Positions 33,266 to 47,416 of a stretch of DNA of 64,000 nt are shown here, one piece after another. The translations under genes and the position numbers were made by a program. Origin of the DNA: Larix kaempferi. Its lineage: Eukaryota; Streptophyta; Pinopsida; Pinales; Pinaceae. Positions within the stretch are counted from its first letter, which is position 1, and each line of letters begins with the position of its first letter. The notes under the pieces were generated by a model. It had not been told where the DNA came from and searched no databases. It saw only the letters and a list, made by a program, of their open reading frames with translations. The DNA lies in the NCBI GenBank assembly GCA_027924585.1, contig BSBM01000106.1:38455501-38519500 (forward strand), written 5' to 3'.

Positions 33266-36200
33266 TCATAGGAGTTTCTCCCTCTCCATTCCTCTTCATA
33301 GCATAGGGTCCACAACTTATGTGATCTCTTCCATGGCCTCTCTGCCAATTACATAACAGTTCATTAGTTGCAGTATTGTCACCCAAATGGTAATAATTAA
33401 TTTATACATGCTACTTCAAAAATATACAATTCTATTTTAGAAACAAAATAGAGATTTATGGTGAGGAAATCTCCCTTAATCATATTTATGCCTTGTTTCC
33501 CACATGCACCCTTTACTATTGCACCCAATTCTTACCATACTTACAGCCTCTTTGATGTTTGGGTCACCTTTGCATTTTACTCATTTCCAAGGTCTACTAT
33601 TCCAATTCTCTTAATTAATCCTAGCCAAGCCCAACTTGACATCTTCTTATTTGGATATGCTTCTAACCTTGTCCAATTCTAGAATTTTTCTCTGCACTCT
33701 TTGGAAAATTTCTTGTCCAACTCTATTGTGCCACAATCTCTATCTCACGAGCCAATTCTACAACATGGAATTTCTTACTCCCTTGGAATCTATTTCCACG
33801 TGAATTGAAGTTCATCATTTACTTCACATTCTTTACATAAAGGATGTTGGTTCATATCCTGCAACTCTATATATCATGCATAAAGCTTATCCGTTACGGT
33901 GGCTCACCCATTTCATCTATGGGGTACATGCATTCGTCATCTTGGTAGATTCCCTCTGTTATCCCAGCCATTTTCTTTTAATGGTCATTTTCTTGTGAAT
34001 ACATTGTGCCTCCCATGCTATGCAACCTTTATTATGTGATTTTATTTCTATATTCCAAGGATTATGAGTTACACCCTTCTTTTATGCATAGAAATACCAT
34101 TTTTCTGCAAACTAGTATTTCTCATACCTCTACTAGTATTTATGTTATTGTATTAAATGAAAACTATACCAACCAAGAGATTCATGTCTCTTCTCTTCCA
34201 TTTATTCATGCAATTTAGATTTCATAAGATTATAATCAATGCAGTATATGCATTCTTTGACAATACAATAGTAGGCTTAATCACTTAATAAGTGATCCTA
34301 ATTTTCAGTTATGTTTATGATTCATAATAGAATTTCCATCACACCACAATCATGTGATTCATATCATTTCAACTTCAACCACTAAGAGCTCTTATGTCTC
34401 TGCTTGACTGCCTCTTTGCACATTTTGAATATGACAAATGCATGGAATGTACTTTAATTGAAGTACCATCAATACCTTCTCAATTCCTCATGGTTATCAT
34501 TAAACGGTGTTCCATTTGCATCATTGAGCATCCTTGTAGATCAATAGTACCATCATCGTACCCAGTACTCAACCCTCCTTGGACTAGTCCTTTGACTTGC
34601 TTGTTGGTAAGCACTTTTACCATGCATTACTTCTTCATTTGCACCTTCACATAACAATGCAAACATTATTTTGATGCTTCTGCAAACATCCAACTCAATC
34701 TTACATCTAACATGCTTCTATACCACCACATAATTATTTTCTTAGGTTTAAGAGGCTTTGAAAATCATCCAAATTTCTATTCAACAAGCAACTAAACCAT
34801 ACTTGGCTCATTCCATTGTGCCTTGCATATAACTTACCACTATGTATGACATCAACAAATAATTCTTAGAGGATAAATATGAAGAGGAAGCCACTTCTTA
34901 ATACCTTCAGTGTCTCCCATGCATCTTTGTATTCCCATTCTCATACTTCTCGTGATCTCCACAGTCCTAGTGGATTTACATTTTTCTCTCTATTCATTTG
35001 TTTATATTCTTGCATTTCCCACTAATATCTTGACCTTGGATGTCTTCTTCAGAACTGTATGGAATCTCCCCTTCTTCCCTTTTACTTTTCTGTATTTTTC
35101 TAGAAACCTATCCTGTAATTGAGTCTAATACCATACTGTAATATGAAATCTTGTATGTCATTGCATATGTTAGACATAAATTAATTCTAAAAATTTAATA
35201 AAAAAAATGCCCATATATTTTAAATTATGAAAAAACACCCTTTGACAGATTTGTCAAATAGAGGCTACAAGTCCATTTATTCTCACTTCCTGAAAAGATA
35301 TGTATTGCTTAATTATGGAATCTTGTTTCATATTTATTCTGCTTATGATAATAATTTCAATGACTGTTCCCATTTCCATTTTTGAATTCAGAGATGGAAG
35401 TTACATCTCTCCAAAATCAACATTTTTACACTATTTTGCACTGTTCCTGAAGTTGCAATTATTATAAAGGACCAATTTATGAGATCTACTATGAAGAAAA
35501 TCGGTAAAGAACTGGATTTTCTTTTTATATAGGGTGTTGATAGCCCATATGATGTTGATTACCTAGATACTTTCATTATTTAATTCTAATGCTCCCGTCA
35601 AATTTTATAAAATTATGGAACCAACAACTTTTAATTTTCACTTTTTCCAGACTTTAAATTTTCTCTGAAAATTGCTATCTCCCAAACTATGCAGTTCTGG
35701 AAAATTTCCCACTAATCAAAGTTGTTCATCTTAATGAGTAGAACAAATGTTGAAATCGGTAAATTTTCTGGTTATGAGTACTCGGGCCACTTTTGCCTCC
35801 TTCAATTTTTAAAAAATTGCACTTCTGCACGCGTAAATAGTGGATTTTGGCCTTCCTTCATCTCTCAGCTTCACATATTTTTGAATTTGGCCTCAAGCCT
35901 CCAGATTTTTCTGTGTTCCTAGGTCACAACTACACCATAACAATTTGGGCCTCAACCGGGTCCCCGTCCATCCTCGGGCTCTTCAAAACCCATTAAACTA
36001 GAAATTCTGCAAAATTGAAGTAGAATGGCTCTATGATCCTCGCTGAAAATCCTGTAGCCTCTATAAATAGAGTCGAAATGGCACAAGTCTCATGAAATTA
36101 TGAGTTAATCTACTCCTTTTATGGCCAAATAAATTTTTGGCTCTACACTTTCTAATAACTTTTCTAATTTTTTCTAACATGGAAGGGTACTAATTTGGCA

Positions 36201-37040
36201 ATATAAATGTCCCTTGAGTTGTCATACAATCCCATGTGTCACCGCATGAAGTATCCATGCCATCCTCCTGCTGGTAAATGGTTTTAGGATCAGCAAAGGA
36301 ATGGTTTAAGAAAACAGATTTTTCAATCATGAACTCCTATAATGATGCCCCGCGTCCATAGTAGTTACCTTTCAGTATCATGGTCATTAAAATAATGTTC
36401 GAACACCTTCATGATCTTGAACGCTTAAGGGTCGCCGGTCTGCAACCCCGAGATTTGATCCCACACCGATCGTCGTGCAACTTCTGGCAGGGACATGTCA
36501 CCTCTTTTCGTCCCATCACATCACATCATTGACCCATATGCACCCTCCAAGTTTGATTGAACTACCTGGCTGACATTTAGAACTTGGTACTTAATAGGTG
36601 GTTTGGCAGTTTCAGGATTGACAACGGAGTGATTTGGACAAACTACTTTTGGGATCTTGAGTGAGTTCGGTGATGCCATGTGTCCTGGGTGGTTTTCGTT
36701 CAGGATCATGCTTATTAAAATAAAGTTTGAGCAAATTCTTGAGCCTGGAAGGATATGAGCCATTGATTTGATCACATGTGATCTAGGCCATTCAAAATGG
36801 CATTTCCCATTATTTAACAAAATGTACAATTTGTATTTCGGCACTAATGCATAATTTCACCCAAAATCGACTGAAATTCTTAATTTTCACCACGAATTTC
36901 ATCTGTATTGAACCATGGAATATTAAACATGGTTTCCCCAATATTTTTTTATCCGATGCATTTCGTCATACACTTCATGTTCAACCTAGAATTTTTCCTA
37001 TAGAATTCAAATACTGCCCATGCAGTCCCAGTGCTAAACT

Positions 37041-37057
37041 TGGGCTCTGATACCAAA
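37041..37057 (-). promoter_or_regulatory. Primer-binding site
   Basis: The minus strand reads tttggtatcagagccca one base after the LTR end; TGGTATCAGAGC fits initiator Met-tRNA. Confidence 0.85.
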
Positions 37058-37058
37058 T

Positions 37059-38051
37059 TGTCACATACCCAATGACCTCATGATGACTTTGGGCCATGGG
37101 GTACTGAATTTGATGACTGAATTTTCCTCCGATATGTAATATAGTTTTTCTATTGATTTCAATTATACATTTACAACAAAGATATAATTATAATTTATCA
37201 AATGAAAGCTCTGGTAACTATCCCCATAAGAATTCATATGCAAATTGCCATTAATTTAGTTACATAAATTATATGATGGCAATAATCAATACAATTAGAA
37301 ATAAATACCATGCATTTCAAGAGGTGGGGAACTTATCTAAAAATACATCCAACTGGTTGCAAACCAAGGATGTTCCTCCCAACCATAAGATTTTTCAAGC
37401 CATATACTTCTTGGAGAGAGCCACCCTCGATCTAGGGCTACCCATCCACAAGAAGGTATTGAGTACCTGCTACAACCACCCAATCCTCTATTCTCCATAT
37501 GATTTCCACCCATTGTTCTGGTGATGGTGAAACAATCATTGGGGTATTCAGGTCTAACATCAATGATGGCTCCAACATGGAGAATAATGGCGATACGGTG
37601 ATGGTAGTAGTATGACAACGGTTCTCATGCAAGTGGTTAAGGTATGGAAACCAAAATAATTGTGTGTGACATGAATAAGAATGAATGAATGATGGGATAG
37701 CTCTCTCTTTTTATATGCATGGTTGAGACTAGCCAAGTGGCACCAAGGTTGATGGGAACTAGCCACTTGGCATTCATGTGGTTGGACACTTTTCCCCCTT
37801 TTCTAAGGAGAGTTGGACAAGTGGCATACTTGGGATTGGACACATTTTCCTATCAAATCCCATATTAAGATGATCACTCCCCCCCTTGTGGAAGGATATC
37901 CCCCCATCTCTTCTTCGTCCTTCTTGGTGTGTAGTAGTCATGTGTTATATTAAATATAAAATGTATATAATTACATTATTCATGTTTGGCTTATGTCCAT
38001 ATCATCCATATTTACCACATTACATAATGGGGTAAACAATGGGGTGTGACA
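37059..38051 (-). repeat. 5' LTR (993 bp)
   Basis: It is bounded by TGTCACA and TGTGACA and matches 57681-58669 along its whole length. The primer-binding site lies directly inside. Overlapping short ORFs (37273-37843) are not conserved as proteins between the two copies. Confidence 0.85.
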
Positions 38052-38054
38052 ACC

Positions 38055-38780
38055 TCTGCCTACCTAATTTTGGTCGAGCTTCAGTTGAACATGTTGAAGG
38101 CCATTAGACAATTAACAAAAAGAGTTAAAAAATATAACTAGGTAGATTATTTGGCAGATATTTCCAAAACCAATTATGAATAATTCCAAGAGAAAATTAA
38201 ATCAATTAGATACCCTTGTTGCTTATATGGATAGCCATGTCAAAAATAACCCTAGTGCGAAACATTTTTCACAGTAGACACATCTCCAACAATGTGGAAC
38301 TTCTAGTGATTTGCAGCAAAATGGAAGGGCAAGACAAAGCCATTACCATCTCAACAATTATTTTAGGAAAGGGTTATGTCAATGAAGTCAACTTGTAACA
38401 AATGGAGGGTACCCCAATGCATAAGAAGAAGCCTACCCCATTGGGTACATATTCAGTTGGGGTTAGAATTCACAAAGGTCTAGTATGTAGACGAAAAAAG
38501 GGGGAAAACCAAATGATTTGGAATACTAACCCACAGTCGAGGAATTATTTCAAGAATTTTCAAGACAAGCCAATACAATATATCAAATCCTTCCTTCAAC
38601 AAGGAAGTCGACCAAGCAGATCATAACAGGTGTTTGACTGATGGGGAGATAAAGGAAGAGACAAAAGCAACAATTTAGAGGAAGAGGCGGAGCATAAGCA
38701 AAAGGAGCTACAAACTCAAGAATATCATTGGTTCGAGGAAGGTAAGAATTCATAGCAATAATCCCATAGAGTAGCCAAGC
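38055..38780 (+). pseudogene. Degenerate coding remnant, possibly retroelement gag
   Basis: Reading across frames gives protein-like stretches (LNQLDTLVAYMDSHVKNN, NPSAKHFSQ, then a basic glycine-rich RKRQKQQFRGRGGA near 38660-38690) interrupted by several stops. A basic RGG-type tail is common in retroelement gag proteins, but I find no zinc knuckle or pol motif. The assignment is tentative. Confidence 0.3.
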
Positions 38781-40450
38781 AAATATGGGGTGTTCTTTAA
38801 CAAGTTATCAAGATGCAAACATAGTACAACCTATACTTAAATTCTATACAGGATGCTCCAATAAAAGATAAAAATAAATTTTTATCATAAATGTCTAAAA
38901 CAATCATCGCAACTAACCAAACAACAAATGAATAATTATGGTAGAAAAATTCCTCAAATAAGATAGAAAATAACAAATTTAATAAATAATTATGGTAAAA
39001 ACAATACTGGTCAATAACCTCTAAAATACACAATAAATTGGCAAAATATACCATAGGCCAAAAGCCTCCCAAAAAAAAGGAACGTCCTTCACATGAAAAT
39101 AAGAGTTTGATGATTTAAAAATCAATAACCAAAGGAATTAATATCAAGTCTACTCCACATGAAGAAAATGGTTTAAGGAAGAACATAGGCACATCGTTAG
39201 ATCTACAAACAATCTAATTGCTACAACAATCAAATGCATTCTTCTCTGTTTGGATCTAGAAGATCCCACTAATATGTGAACCAATGGCATTAATAGTGCC
39301 ACACCACCAAGGTGGGCCATGTGCACACTACTATCATACATCGAATTCCAAGTAATAAATTCTTGGCACAAAAGGAGAGGTTATTGGTTTGAGGGGTGGG
39401 ATTGGAAATATCTCCATGTATAAACTCCAAGACAAAGGCACCCAAGAGATAAAAGGTCATGTTTAAAGGAGGAACATTTACAATGTTTTAAGAATTTTTA
39501 TTGGTAGGTTAGATAAATCCCACCAAAGGAGCATTGTGAAAAGATCATGTTGTCATTTGGTCACCAAACAACTACAAACCATAGGGAGGCCACATAAAAT
39601 AATTTCGTCCCAATTGGTAACAAAAGTCACAAGCGAAGATCTAATATCCCAAGTGCAAAACCATCACAAGTTTGAGGGCATTTTATGTGGCCCTCAAACC
39701 AAATAAAATAGATGTCAATTTGGAAAAAACAGATCTATAAACTAATCATTGATTTTTTCTACATATGTAACAAGGTACGATTTGCAATAGTTGTGAGAGA
39801 AGTTGAGTTGGTGGTTCGTTTTAGGAAGCTCCCATCTTAAGAATAAAGGAAAAAAAACCCTACTTCATGTCTCTACTACAAGAAATATGTCACAAATTTG
39901 TAGAAATTTTTATTTATTTTTAAACTAGGTTGCAAAAGTTCCAAAATAAGCGTGATCTCCTAGAGCCAAAAAGCAAAAAAACACACAAGTGAACATACAA
40001 AACTAAATTCACTTCCTTATATAAAAGTAGGGCAAGCAACACTTGTAGTGATCTACATGTAGAAATTAGAGTTTAACTTGAATGTAAATAGGTGTAGACA
40101 TAAGAAAATATAATAGAACAATAATAATTTGAATCTATATATTCTTATTTTCCTATACTAGAAGATTTATCAAAATTTATGTTTCTATACAAGAGGATTT
40201 ACTAAAATAAAAGGAGTGGTCTAAACTTTCTAACTTTTGAACTTTTTCGGTTATTATCAATGGAATTCAAAAATTTAATCTTTCGACAAATCCTATCTTT
40301 TTATCATTCAAAATCTTTAAATACGTGTTTTTATCATTCAATGCCTTTAAATACCCATTTACACTAAGTTTTATGAATTTTAACATCTTATAGATGTACA
40401 ATTCTAACAATAAAAATAGTTAATAAATATTAAAAATATTCCAAACATAA

Positions 40451-40482
<32 letters not shown>

Positions 40483-40494
40483 TATTATCGTAGG
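38781..40494. other. AT-rich spacer with (AAT)n
   Basis: No gene recognised. An (AAT)n microsatellite lies at about 40451-40476, just before the change in base composition at 40.5 kb. Confidence 0.5.
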
Positions 40495-43400
40495 GTATAG
40501 GTTTGAGGATAAGAGAGGTACGTCTGCTATGGGTAAAGCAAACATCCAGGCAAAGTCAATATGAGGGTCGATCTGCGATGAAACAGGGTCATAGGTCATA
40601 ATTGGCTATAATCAATGGGCTATCTACAAGGACCACTTTCCTACTGGCCCTCGTTGACCATGGGTTCTGACCTCTTGGCTCTGATCGACTCTTTGCTAAC
40701 CGGCTTACAATGACTGGCACTGAAACCCGGCATCCATCGAGTGATCAACTTTTGGATCGACTCTTTGCATTGACTACCAGCTATTGTAGACCACCCTATG
40801 TCTGTGCCTCACTAACTCCCCTTGCCGTACCATTCCGTGTACCGTCCGTGGGACCACCTATCTCGAAAGATGTGGGCTATAAATCAATCACTTTCCGGCA
40901 AGCACATCACTCACCTCCCTGACTGACATTCTTCCTTTCCTAGCATGAATGGAACTGTGTGTCTGTCGATGATCCATGATCCATCCTAAACGGGTGCATA
41001 ATAAGTAATGCATTATAAATTGAATGGAGAGCTCCTGCTCTGTAGCGTTCAGCCCCGGCGAGGTGGGACCGTGTATTTTATAGCGGTAAGTGAGGTCTAT
41101 GGTCTAGGGTCGAGGTAGGGGGCAGGCATATCTAAGTTGAAGCGAACCAAGCCGGTATTCTTCGGCCAGCCAATGGTTTCTTTAGCCTGTGTCATTTCTT
41201 ATGCCAGCCATAGTTGATTCGACCAGCAATTGCAACAATCCTAGCAAGGTTATAAATTATCGGATCACTTGAGTAATCGAAGCCAGCAAGTTTCGTAGCA
41301 GAGCACTATTTGGAAACACGTTCAAACGCCATTTGTCTTAAAGTCAAACATTATTTGAAATGTTTAGTTGGGTTTTTTTTGTGTAATATGAGGTTCAAAA
41401 GAAAGTTATCAATGTGCTAAAATGGCCTTTTAAGATAATGGGTTTTTAACTAACCCGCCACCTAAGCTTCTTCTACTGTGCTGCCTGCCTGACGAGATGG
41501 AAGGAAGGATGGAAGGAAGGAATTCACATAGAGATTTTGGAGCTTACAGATAACATTCAGATTAAGAATCACACTTGCTTAAAGATGGATGCTGGGTACC
41601 TTCCGACCGAGCCTTGACGATACGATGATTCAATTATAATTGCATTCTAGGAAGCAACCTATCTGCCTTTTAGTTAATGCCTGCCCACCTTATCCACCTA
41701 AAGAAGATCTATACCTGTTAGTACCACTTGATTAATTAATGGCGGTACAGCACTTAGTTAGAACCTTTATTATAAATCCCTCTCCCGTTAGGGGAAGCAG
41801 CTCGTACCTCGCCCCTTTACTTGCCTATCTTCTCTTTATTACCTTTATTCTTACCAACTACCCGCCTGCTTAACCTTATCACTTACCTTTGGACATGCTC
41901 CAAACAGCAGAGCAGCATTCACTGACTTCCAATAGTTCCCCCTTCTAGACAGTGTTCACTGGAATCACACTTGTTGAATTAAGATGTTGAGTACCACTAT
42001 GACCTATTGTTCTCGCCGAGGTGGATACGATTCATTCATTAGAACCCACTGCCTAGGAAGAACTTCTTCATTTTACTGCCTGCTTCACTTAGATGACTTA
42101 AAGCATTGGATTGGACTATATGGAAGGGCTTCACATGGAGGGAGAGAGATCGGTGCACGGGCATTCGGATACAGCACTAGCGTTCGATTAAAAACATTTT
42201 CTGAATTAATGCTTAGGAGCTACTGCACTATACTTCTCTTATCGGGCCGGGTTTCACCCCCAGATACTTTTTCAATATTCTCATTCTTTGAGCTTCATTC
42301 AAATAAATATCATTTTTAGCGGGTCATAGGGTTTAGTCATCAGGGCTACTCAAATAGATTCTTTATTGACAGATATTGGTTAGAAACTTTCTATATAATT
42401 CGCGGGATTATTTCAATTTATGCGCGACACTACTCAACTGGGATACTTGGGATGAGCTAATTGATTGACTCGACTATTCTACTGGGTGGGCTGGAATGCA
42501 CTGCCGGGAAAGAAAAAAAGTGGGTGGGGCTTTTGGTTGGGCTGTTCAGTTGGGCTACTCGGCGTGGTTACTCAACTTTGACACTCGAGCTGGGCGACTT
42601 GGATAAGATAATGGGTCTAGAAAACAACCTAATTCATCTTTATTTTCTAATTAAATTGCTACTTTTGAAGGGCCGAGGTACATCTGCACTTAAATGTATT
42701 TATTTATTAATAAACTAGTTGGTAAGGTACAGAGGCAAATAGTAAAGGTTTCAAGTGCTTGCTGTACCTACTAGGATTCTTGGCTGAAGCAAGAGGTTGG
42801 GGCATTATTCCTAACTAGGTTGTGTAGGGTGGGATGACCCCCATCGGGTAAAGAAAAGGTATTGTCTTATCTCTATTGTTGCCTTATTTAGCTTATTGCT
42901 TCTTGGCCACCTCGTAAGTAACACACCCAGTCTGCCTACCAAGTCCACCACGTATCATATGTATGGCCACCTACTAGACATGAGAGTGACAATGACCTCT
43001 TATTAATTGAAATCTCCCATTCATCAATTTTGCTACTCCAAAAAGCCAGTTATGTCACCCTGTGGAACCATTCTCGGACCCCCCAAAACCTAGGTTTATA
43101 TAAATAAAACTGTCAAATGAGAAGTTTTTCTTATTCTGTGCCAACCAAGCTAGGTGTCTGCGCCCAACCTGGCCGTGAATAAATATCTCGATAACTTGGA
43201 TCAGCACCGGTACCTGCCCTCCCATTCTTGCCCTGACCTGGATGGCTCTAGGAATGGCTCAAGATATATCTCCCTGAATACCCTTCCTTTCCTTTGCGTC
43301 TGATCTGAAATTGTGTGACTCGCTGTATATAACTACGTGTATTAAATCGTTATGTGTGGTATGTTCAAGGTTGTATGATACTTGGCTTGGTGGGCTTGGC

Positions 43401-44310
43401 TGAAGGCTTCTTCTGGTTAAAGGCTCCTGGCTAAGGGTTAAGGTGAGAGGTGAGAGGCCTCTGGTTCATGTCTCATTTAGTCTTTGGTGGACAGGTAGGT
43501 GTGTGTGACCAATCTGGTGATCAATACACAAAAGCAACAACTAGAATTGATTCTAGCAAGTAAGCATCAATCAGACACATATAAGCTCAGGGTAAAATGT
43601 ATTATGTAGCACCGCTGTAGTAAATTGTAAATGGATGGTATCGCTCACCTTTGGCTGGGTAGCACATGTTCGTAGACCTTTTCATTCACTTCGGCCCCTC
43701 TGTGTAGCACCTCTTCGCAGCACATATTTTTCCACCCCTCTCGTAGATGTTGGCCATCATTCAAATGTTCTCTGAACAAGCTTCACTCAACTAAGTATGT
43801 TGGTGGCAACCCACCCGTGTCTTTGACCTTTGATTCACCTCACTGTGTACTCCTTCCGCTCGTTGTACCTTCCCCGTACCTTACCCCGTGTTGGGCCGAT
43901 GTTCCACGTATTGATGGGGGCCTTGTCCTCTTTTGTGTATGGCAATAGGCTCCTTTATTCTGTGCCCGATGGCAAAAGGAAGGCTTATGGTTCTAAGCTT
44001 AGATCTCTAGTTGCATCATTTCTAATAAGAAAACGGCAAGCAAGACATATCCCCCCTCCTTCAGACCTATTCTCACAAAGCTCCTGAGCTTTAGGTTTTA
44101 GCTCTTTGAACTAGGCTTGGTTCTTTCTATGAGTCTTTCCTTCTTCCTTGGGCTGCTATCCTTTGACCGTTATGTTGCACTGCCTTTTTCACTAAACTTT
44201 TTTTTAATATGCCACGCTTGGATAACCTTCCTTCCCTTTGTGCCACCAGGCCATTCATTTAGTGGATTTCTTCTGGGGTCTTCCTTATTGCTGCGCACCT
44301 CATTTTAAGA
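40495..44310. other. Less AT-rich tract, candidate organelle-derived (mitochondrial-type) DNA
   Basis: This tract differs from both flanks. It has higher GC, abundant 'ccttcc', 'ggaagg', 'cttgg' and 'ggccag' words, and no poly-A or poly-T runs. It resembles plant mitochondrial intergenic DNA in texture. I cannot point to a mitochondrial gene, tRNA or intron in it. ORFs of 85-111 aa (41984-42319, 42461-42718, 43830-44087) have no recognised product. A GGAA-rich short repeat occurs at about 41500-41521. Confidence 0.35.
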
Positions 44311-44502
44311 TATATATAATTATCCATTTAACTAATAAATGACCAATTAATAGATACATTATTATCCATTTTATTAATAAACGTCTAATATAACTATAAA
44401 TTAGTATCCACTTTAATAAGAAACGTCCAATTTCTGTACATAAACACTCCATTTACTAAATAATAGTCCAATCTCTATAGGATCCTAATCACTCTTGATG
44501 GA

Positions 44503-44598
44503 GTTGAGACGGAAAATCGACATAGTTGACAGAGAATCGCACAATATGAGACGGAGTTGAGACGGAGAATCGACAAGATGAGACGGAGAATCAACATA
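44503..44598. repeat. Short tandem repeat of a gagacggagaatcgaca-type unit
   Basis: Four to five imperfect copies of 'gagacgga.aatcgacat' or 'agatgagacggagaatc' units. The 83-codon ORF across it is repeat-derived. A 'gatggaaggagatggg'-like run follows to 44720. Confidence 0.7.
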
Positions 44599-44719
44599 GT
44601 TTGGGAGGGAATGGTAGCGTGGAGGGTGATGGAAGGAGATGGGCTTCATAGAAGGGAATGGAAGGTAATGGTAGCGATGGAAGCGTGGGAGGACCTAATG
44701 GACATAGTAGCTATGGTAG

Positions 44720-46870
44720 CATGGAGAGGCAGAGGCAAGCTTAGTTACACCAAACCTAGGCTTATTACAAGGGTCCTACCTAATATTATTTTATATAATT
44801 ATACTTAATATCAAATTTATTAGTTATATACAATTTAAAAAAAAACAAACTATTGCAATAACATATCACTATAAAATTAAAAATAATAATAATAATAATT
44901 TCTTTAATTAATACATACAACTTATTTAACTTATTTGTTTGATATAATAAAAATATTATATTGTTTTGTATATTTATAATATTACAGATTAAATGTAACT
45001 CTATTTATAATAACTATTTAGAAAAGTAATTTTTAACACCAAGTATTATCATGTAATCAAATAGAACCGGTTAAAAAACATATAAACAAAAATTCAATTA
45101 TATTTATATTAAATAAAATCTTACAAACATATATTTAATCATATTGATATTTAATATCACACAAACAAAAAGTTTGAAGCTAAATTAAATAGAAATTAGT
45201 TCAAAAAAAAAGTTTGAAACTAAATTAAATAGAAGTTAATGCTTTCTTGTTTTACAAAGTAAAAATGACAACCATATGCACAAACATGTATAATTAGTTA
45301 GATAAATAAGTATTTATATCTTAAATTTTGGGGTGGATTAGTATTTATGTTTTTCCTAAATTGCATAAGTATGAAATAAGTGTAGCTGAAGCATAGACTA
45401 TGGGTTATTATTACTATGTACAGAGAATAAGTAAAGATAACTTATTTGTGTCACTTAACTTATGGCCTAGATAAGTAGTTGTGCTAATTATTTTTATACA
45501 TAATGAAAATATTTGAAATTAAATTGAAGAGATAAACTTCACCAACCACAAATTGAATGCCTATGATAGTTATTTTTATAATCAATAAAAATGTTTAAAA
45601 TTAAATTAAGAGATAAACAAATAGATATAATTATATTTACATATAAAGAAAATAAAAATGTTCGGACAATGAAAATGTTTTAAACTAAATTAAGATACAA
45701 GCAAACAGATGATAATATTTACATACAAAATTAATGAAAATGTCTGCACAAATGTTTAAAACTAAATTTAAGAGACAAGCAAATATTTAGTTATATTTAT
45801 ATGGAAACATAATGAACATGTTTGTTTAAAACTAAATTCAAGAGATAAGCAAATAGTTAGTTATATTTACATGGAAACATAATGAACATGTTTGAAACTA
45901 ACATGAAAGGAACTAAATTTCAATGTAAGAATAAATTTTTGGACCAACGAAAGCGGGGGTCAATTTCCAGCCTGCCAAGTTTCATAGTAAACGATAAAAA
46001 TAAAAAGTTCATGAGATGCCAACAACTCTAAAACAGACCGAATAAAAAACCCAGTTACAACTTAGTTACATGGTGATCTCATGACTAATGATGACAGTGA
46101 GAGTAAGGAGGGATATATTCAAGCAGAGCTATGAAACTTCTTCTTACCAAACTCCGTTCTGCAAACTGGGCATTGCAGTTGACGATAGAACCATGGAAGA
46201 CATTTATATTAAAAAAGTGGCAGCTCTACCCAATTCTTAAATAAATACACATTTTTATTCTTCATTTAAATTAATTTTGTGTTGTAATTTTTTTTAAAAG
46301 CCTAATCGATATAATATATTTATATTAAAAAAAAAAAAAATAGCAATTGCCTTTCAAAAGGTGCAAGGTGTAAAGGAATTCTCAAAAGAAAAAAAATTGA
46401 CTTCAATTTTATTTCTCTTTCTCCTCCAAACCCTCGACCGTATGAATAAGTTATATCTCATTTTGACTAGAGAATCAATGATTCCTTGTTATTATAGTAA
46501 AATATCTAACAAATATGGGTAACACATAGATAACAACCACAAACATGAAGACTATCGACAATGTTACAGTTCTAAAGTGAGGAAAGATACTATAAAGCAC
46601 CCCAATACTTGCACCCCTAAATTGTCCAACACATCGTACAGTAATTCAACTTCAACAATGCTACCAGCAAGATCCATGATTTACTTGCTCAAGAAAATCA
46701 ATTTCTCCCTATTGGAAAGATAATGCCCAATCTAAATTGTGATTTCCCCATGGTTGAATTGCTAGCAAAAATAAAGCACAAAAATTGTGCCCACAAGGAG
46801 GCTACAATTTCTCCCATAGATATTGATTTGGTAAGATAATCAATTTAATAATCAAACCACAAAAAATGAC
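44720..46870. other. Very AT-rich spacer
   Basis: Recurrent short phrases ('aaactaaattaa', 'agagataagcaaa', 'atggaaacataatgaacatg' at ~45800 and ~45870) show local duplications. Poly-A runs occur at 46321. No gene. Confidence 0.5.
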
Positions 46871-46872
46871 GA

Positions 46873-47350
46873 TGGAGGAGGAGTGTTAGCATATTGGGAC
46901 ATCTATGGAGGGGGTTCAACACCTAAGTTTGTTGGGTATTGAGTTGAGTTTCCTTCTTATGGATTTATAGTCCTAGCTTAGGGATGGCCTCTATTCTAGA
47001 GAGAATTTGTATAACAGATTGCCTACGACTAGGAGGAACGTCTTTAGTCTGCAATCAGTCGAAGAATCACCAAATCACCTCAGAGAATCAGAGAAAAAAA
47101 GATAGACAAAAATAAAAATACATCAGTCAATACCATGCGGACCACAAATCATGTATTAAGCTCGATAATCAGGAACAACGAAAAGAATCAACTGAAATAG
47201 TCGAGGTTCAAACAAATCCGACTGACGAGAAGAGAAGGACAACGAGTCAAATAAAAAAAGTTCCTCTACAATAAATGAGTGACTTAAATTAGTTGCGTCA
47301 TCGAATTAACCCTCAGACGAGAGACCAACTACTTCACAATGTAGAATTGC
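46873..47350. repeat. Dispersed repeat A, left copy
   Basis: Similar in the same orientation to 56110-57074. The first ~190 bp ('ggagtgttagcatattggga', 'gggggttcaacacct') and the last ~290 bp ('acatcagtcaat', 'ccgactgacgagaag', 'ctctacaataaatg') match. The right copy has an extra ~475 bp in between. The element type is unknown. Confidence 0.75.
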
Positions 47351-47416
47351 ATATATTAGTCAATTCCAAAATAATATGTTAGCTAAGAAGTGATGGTTAA
47401 GTTTGAACTTAACATA

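Larger units (their letters stand above)
33266..38051 (-). mobile_element. Non-coding LTR retrotransposon (LARD-like), 3' part missing
   Basis: On the minus strand a 993-bp 5' LTR (38051-37059) and primer-binding site lead into 3.8 kb of interior without any retroviral protein motif. The block 33266 to about 36000 recurs at 61474-64000 with small indels; one of about 75 bp lies near 33368-33443. Compared with that second copy, the part between 61474 and the 3' LTR is missing here, so the element is truncated at 33266. Confidence 0.7.

Noticed and set aside
34910-35122. 70-codon ORF conserved at 63001-63213 as a gene
   Set aside because: The similarity extends evenly over >2.5 kb of non-coding repeat, and the ORF lies antisense to the element.
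41984-42319. 111-codon ORF in the unusual-composition tract as a mitochondrial gene
   Set aside because: No recognisable protein family. It may be a chance ORF in less AT-rich DNA.
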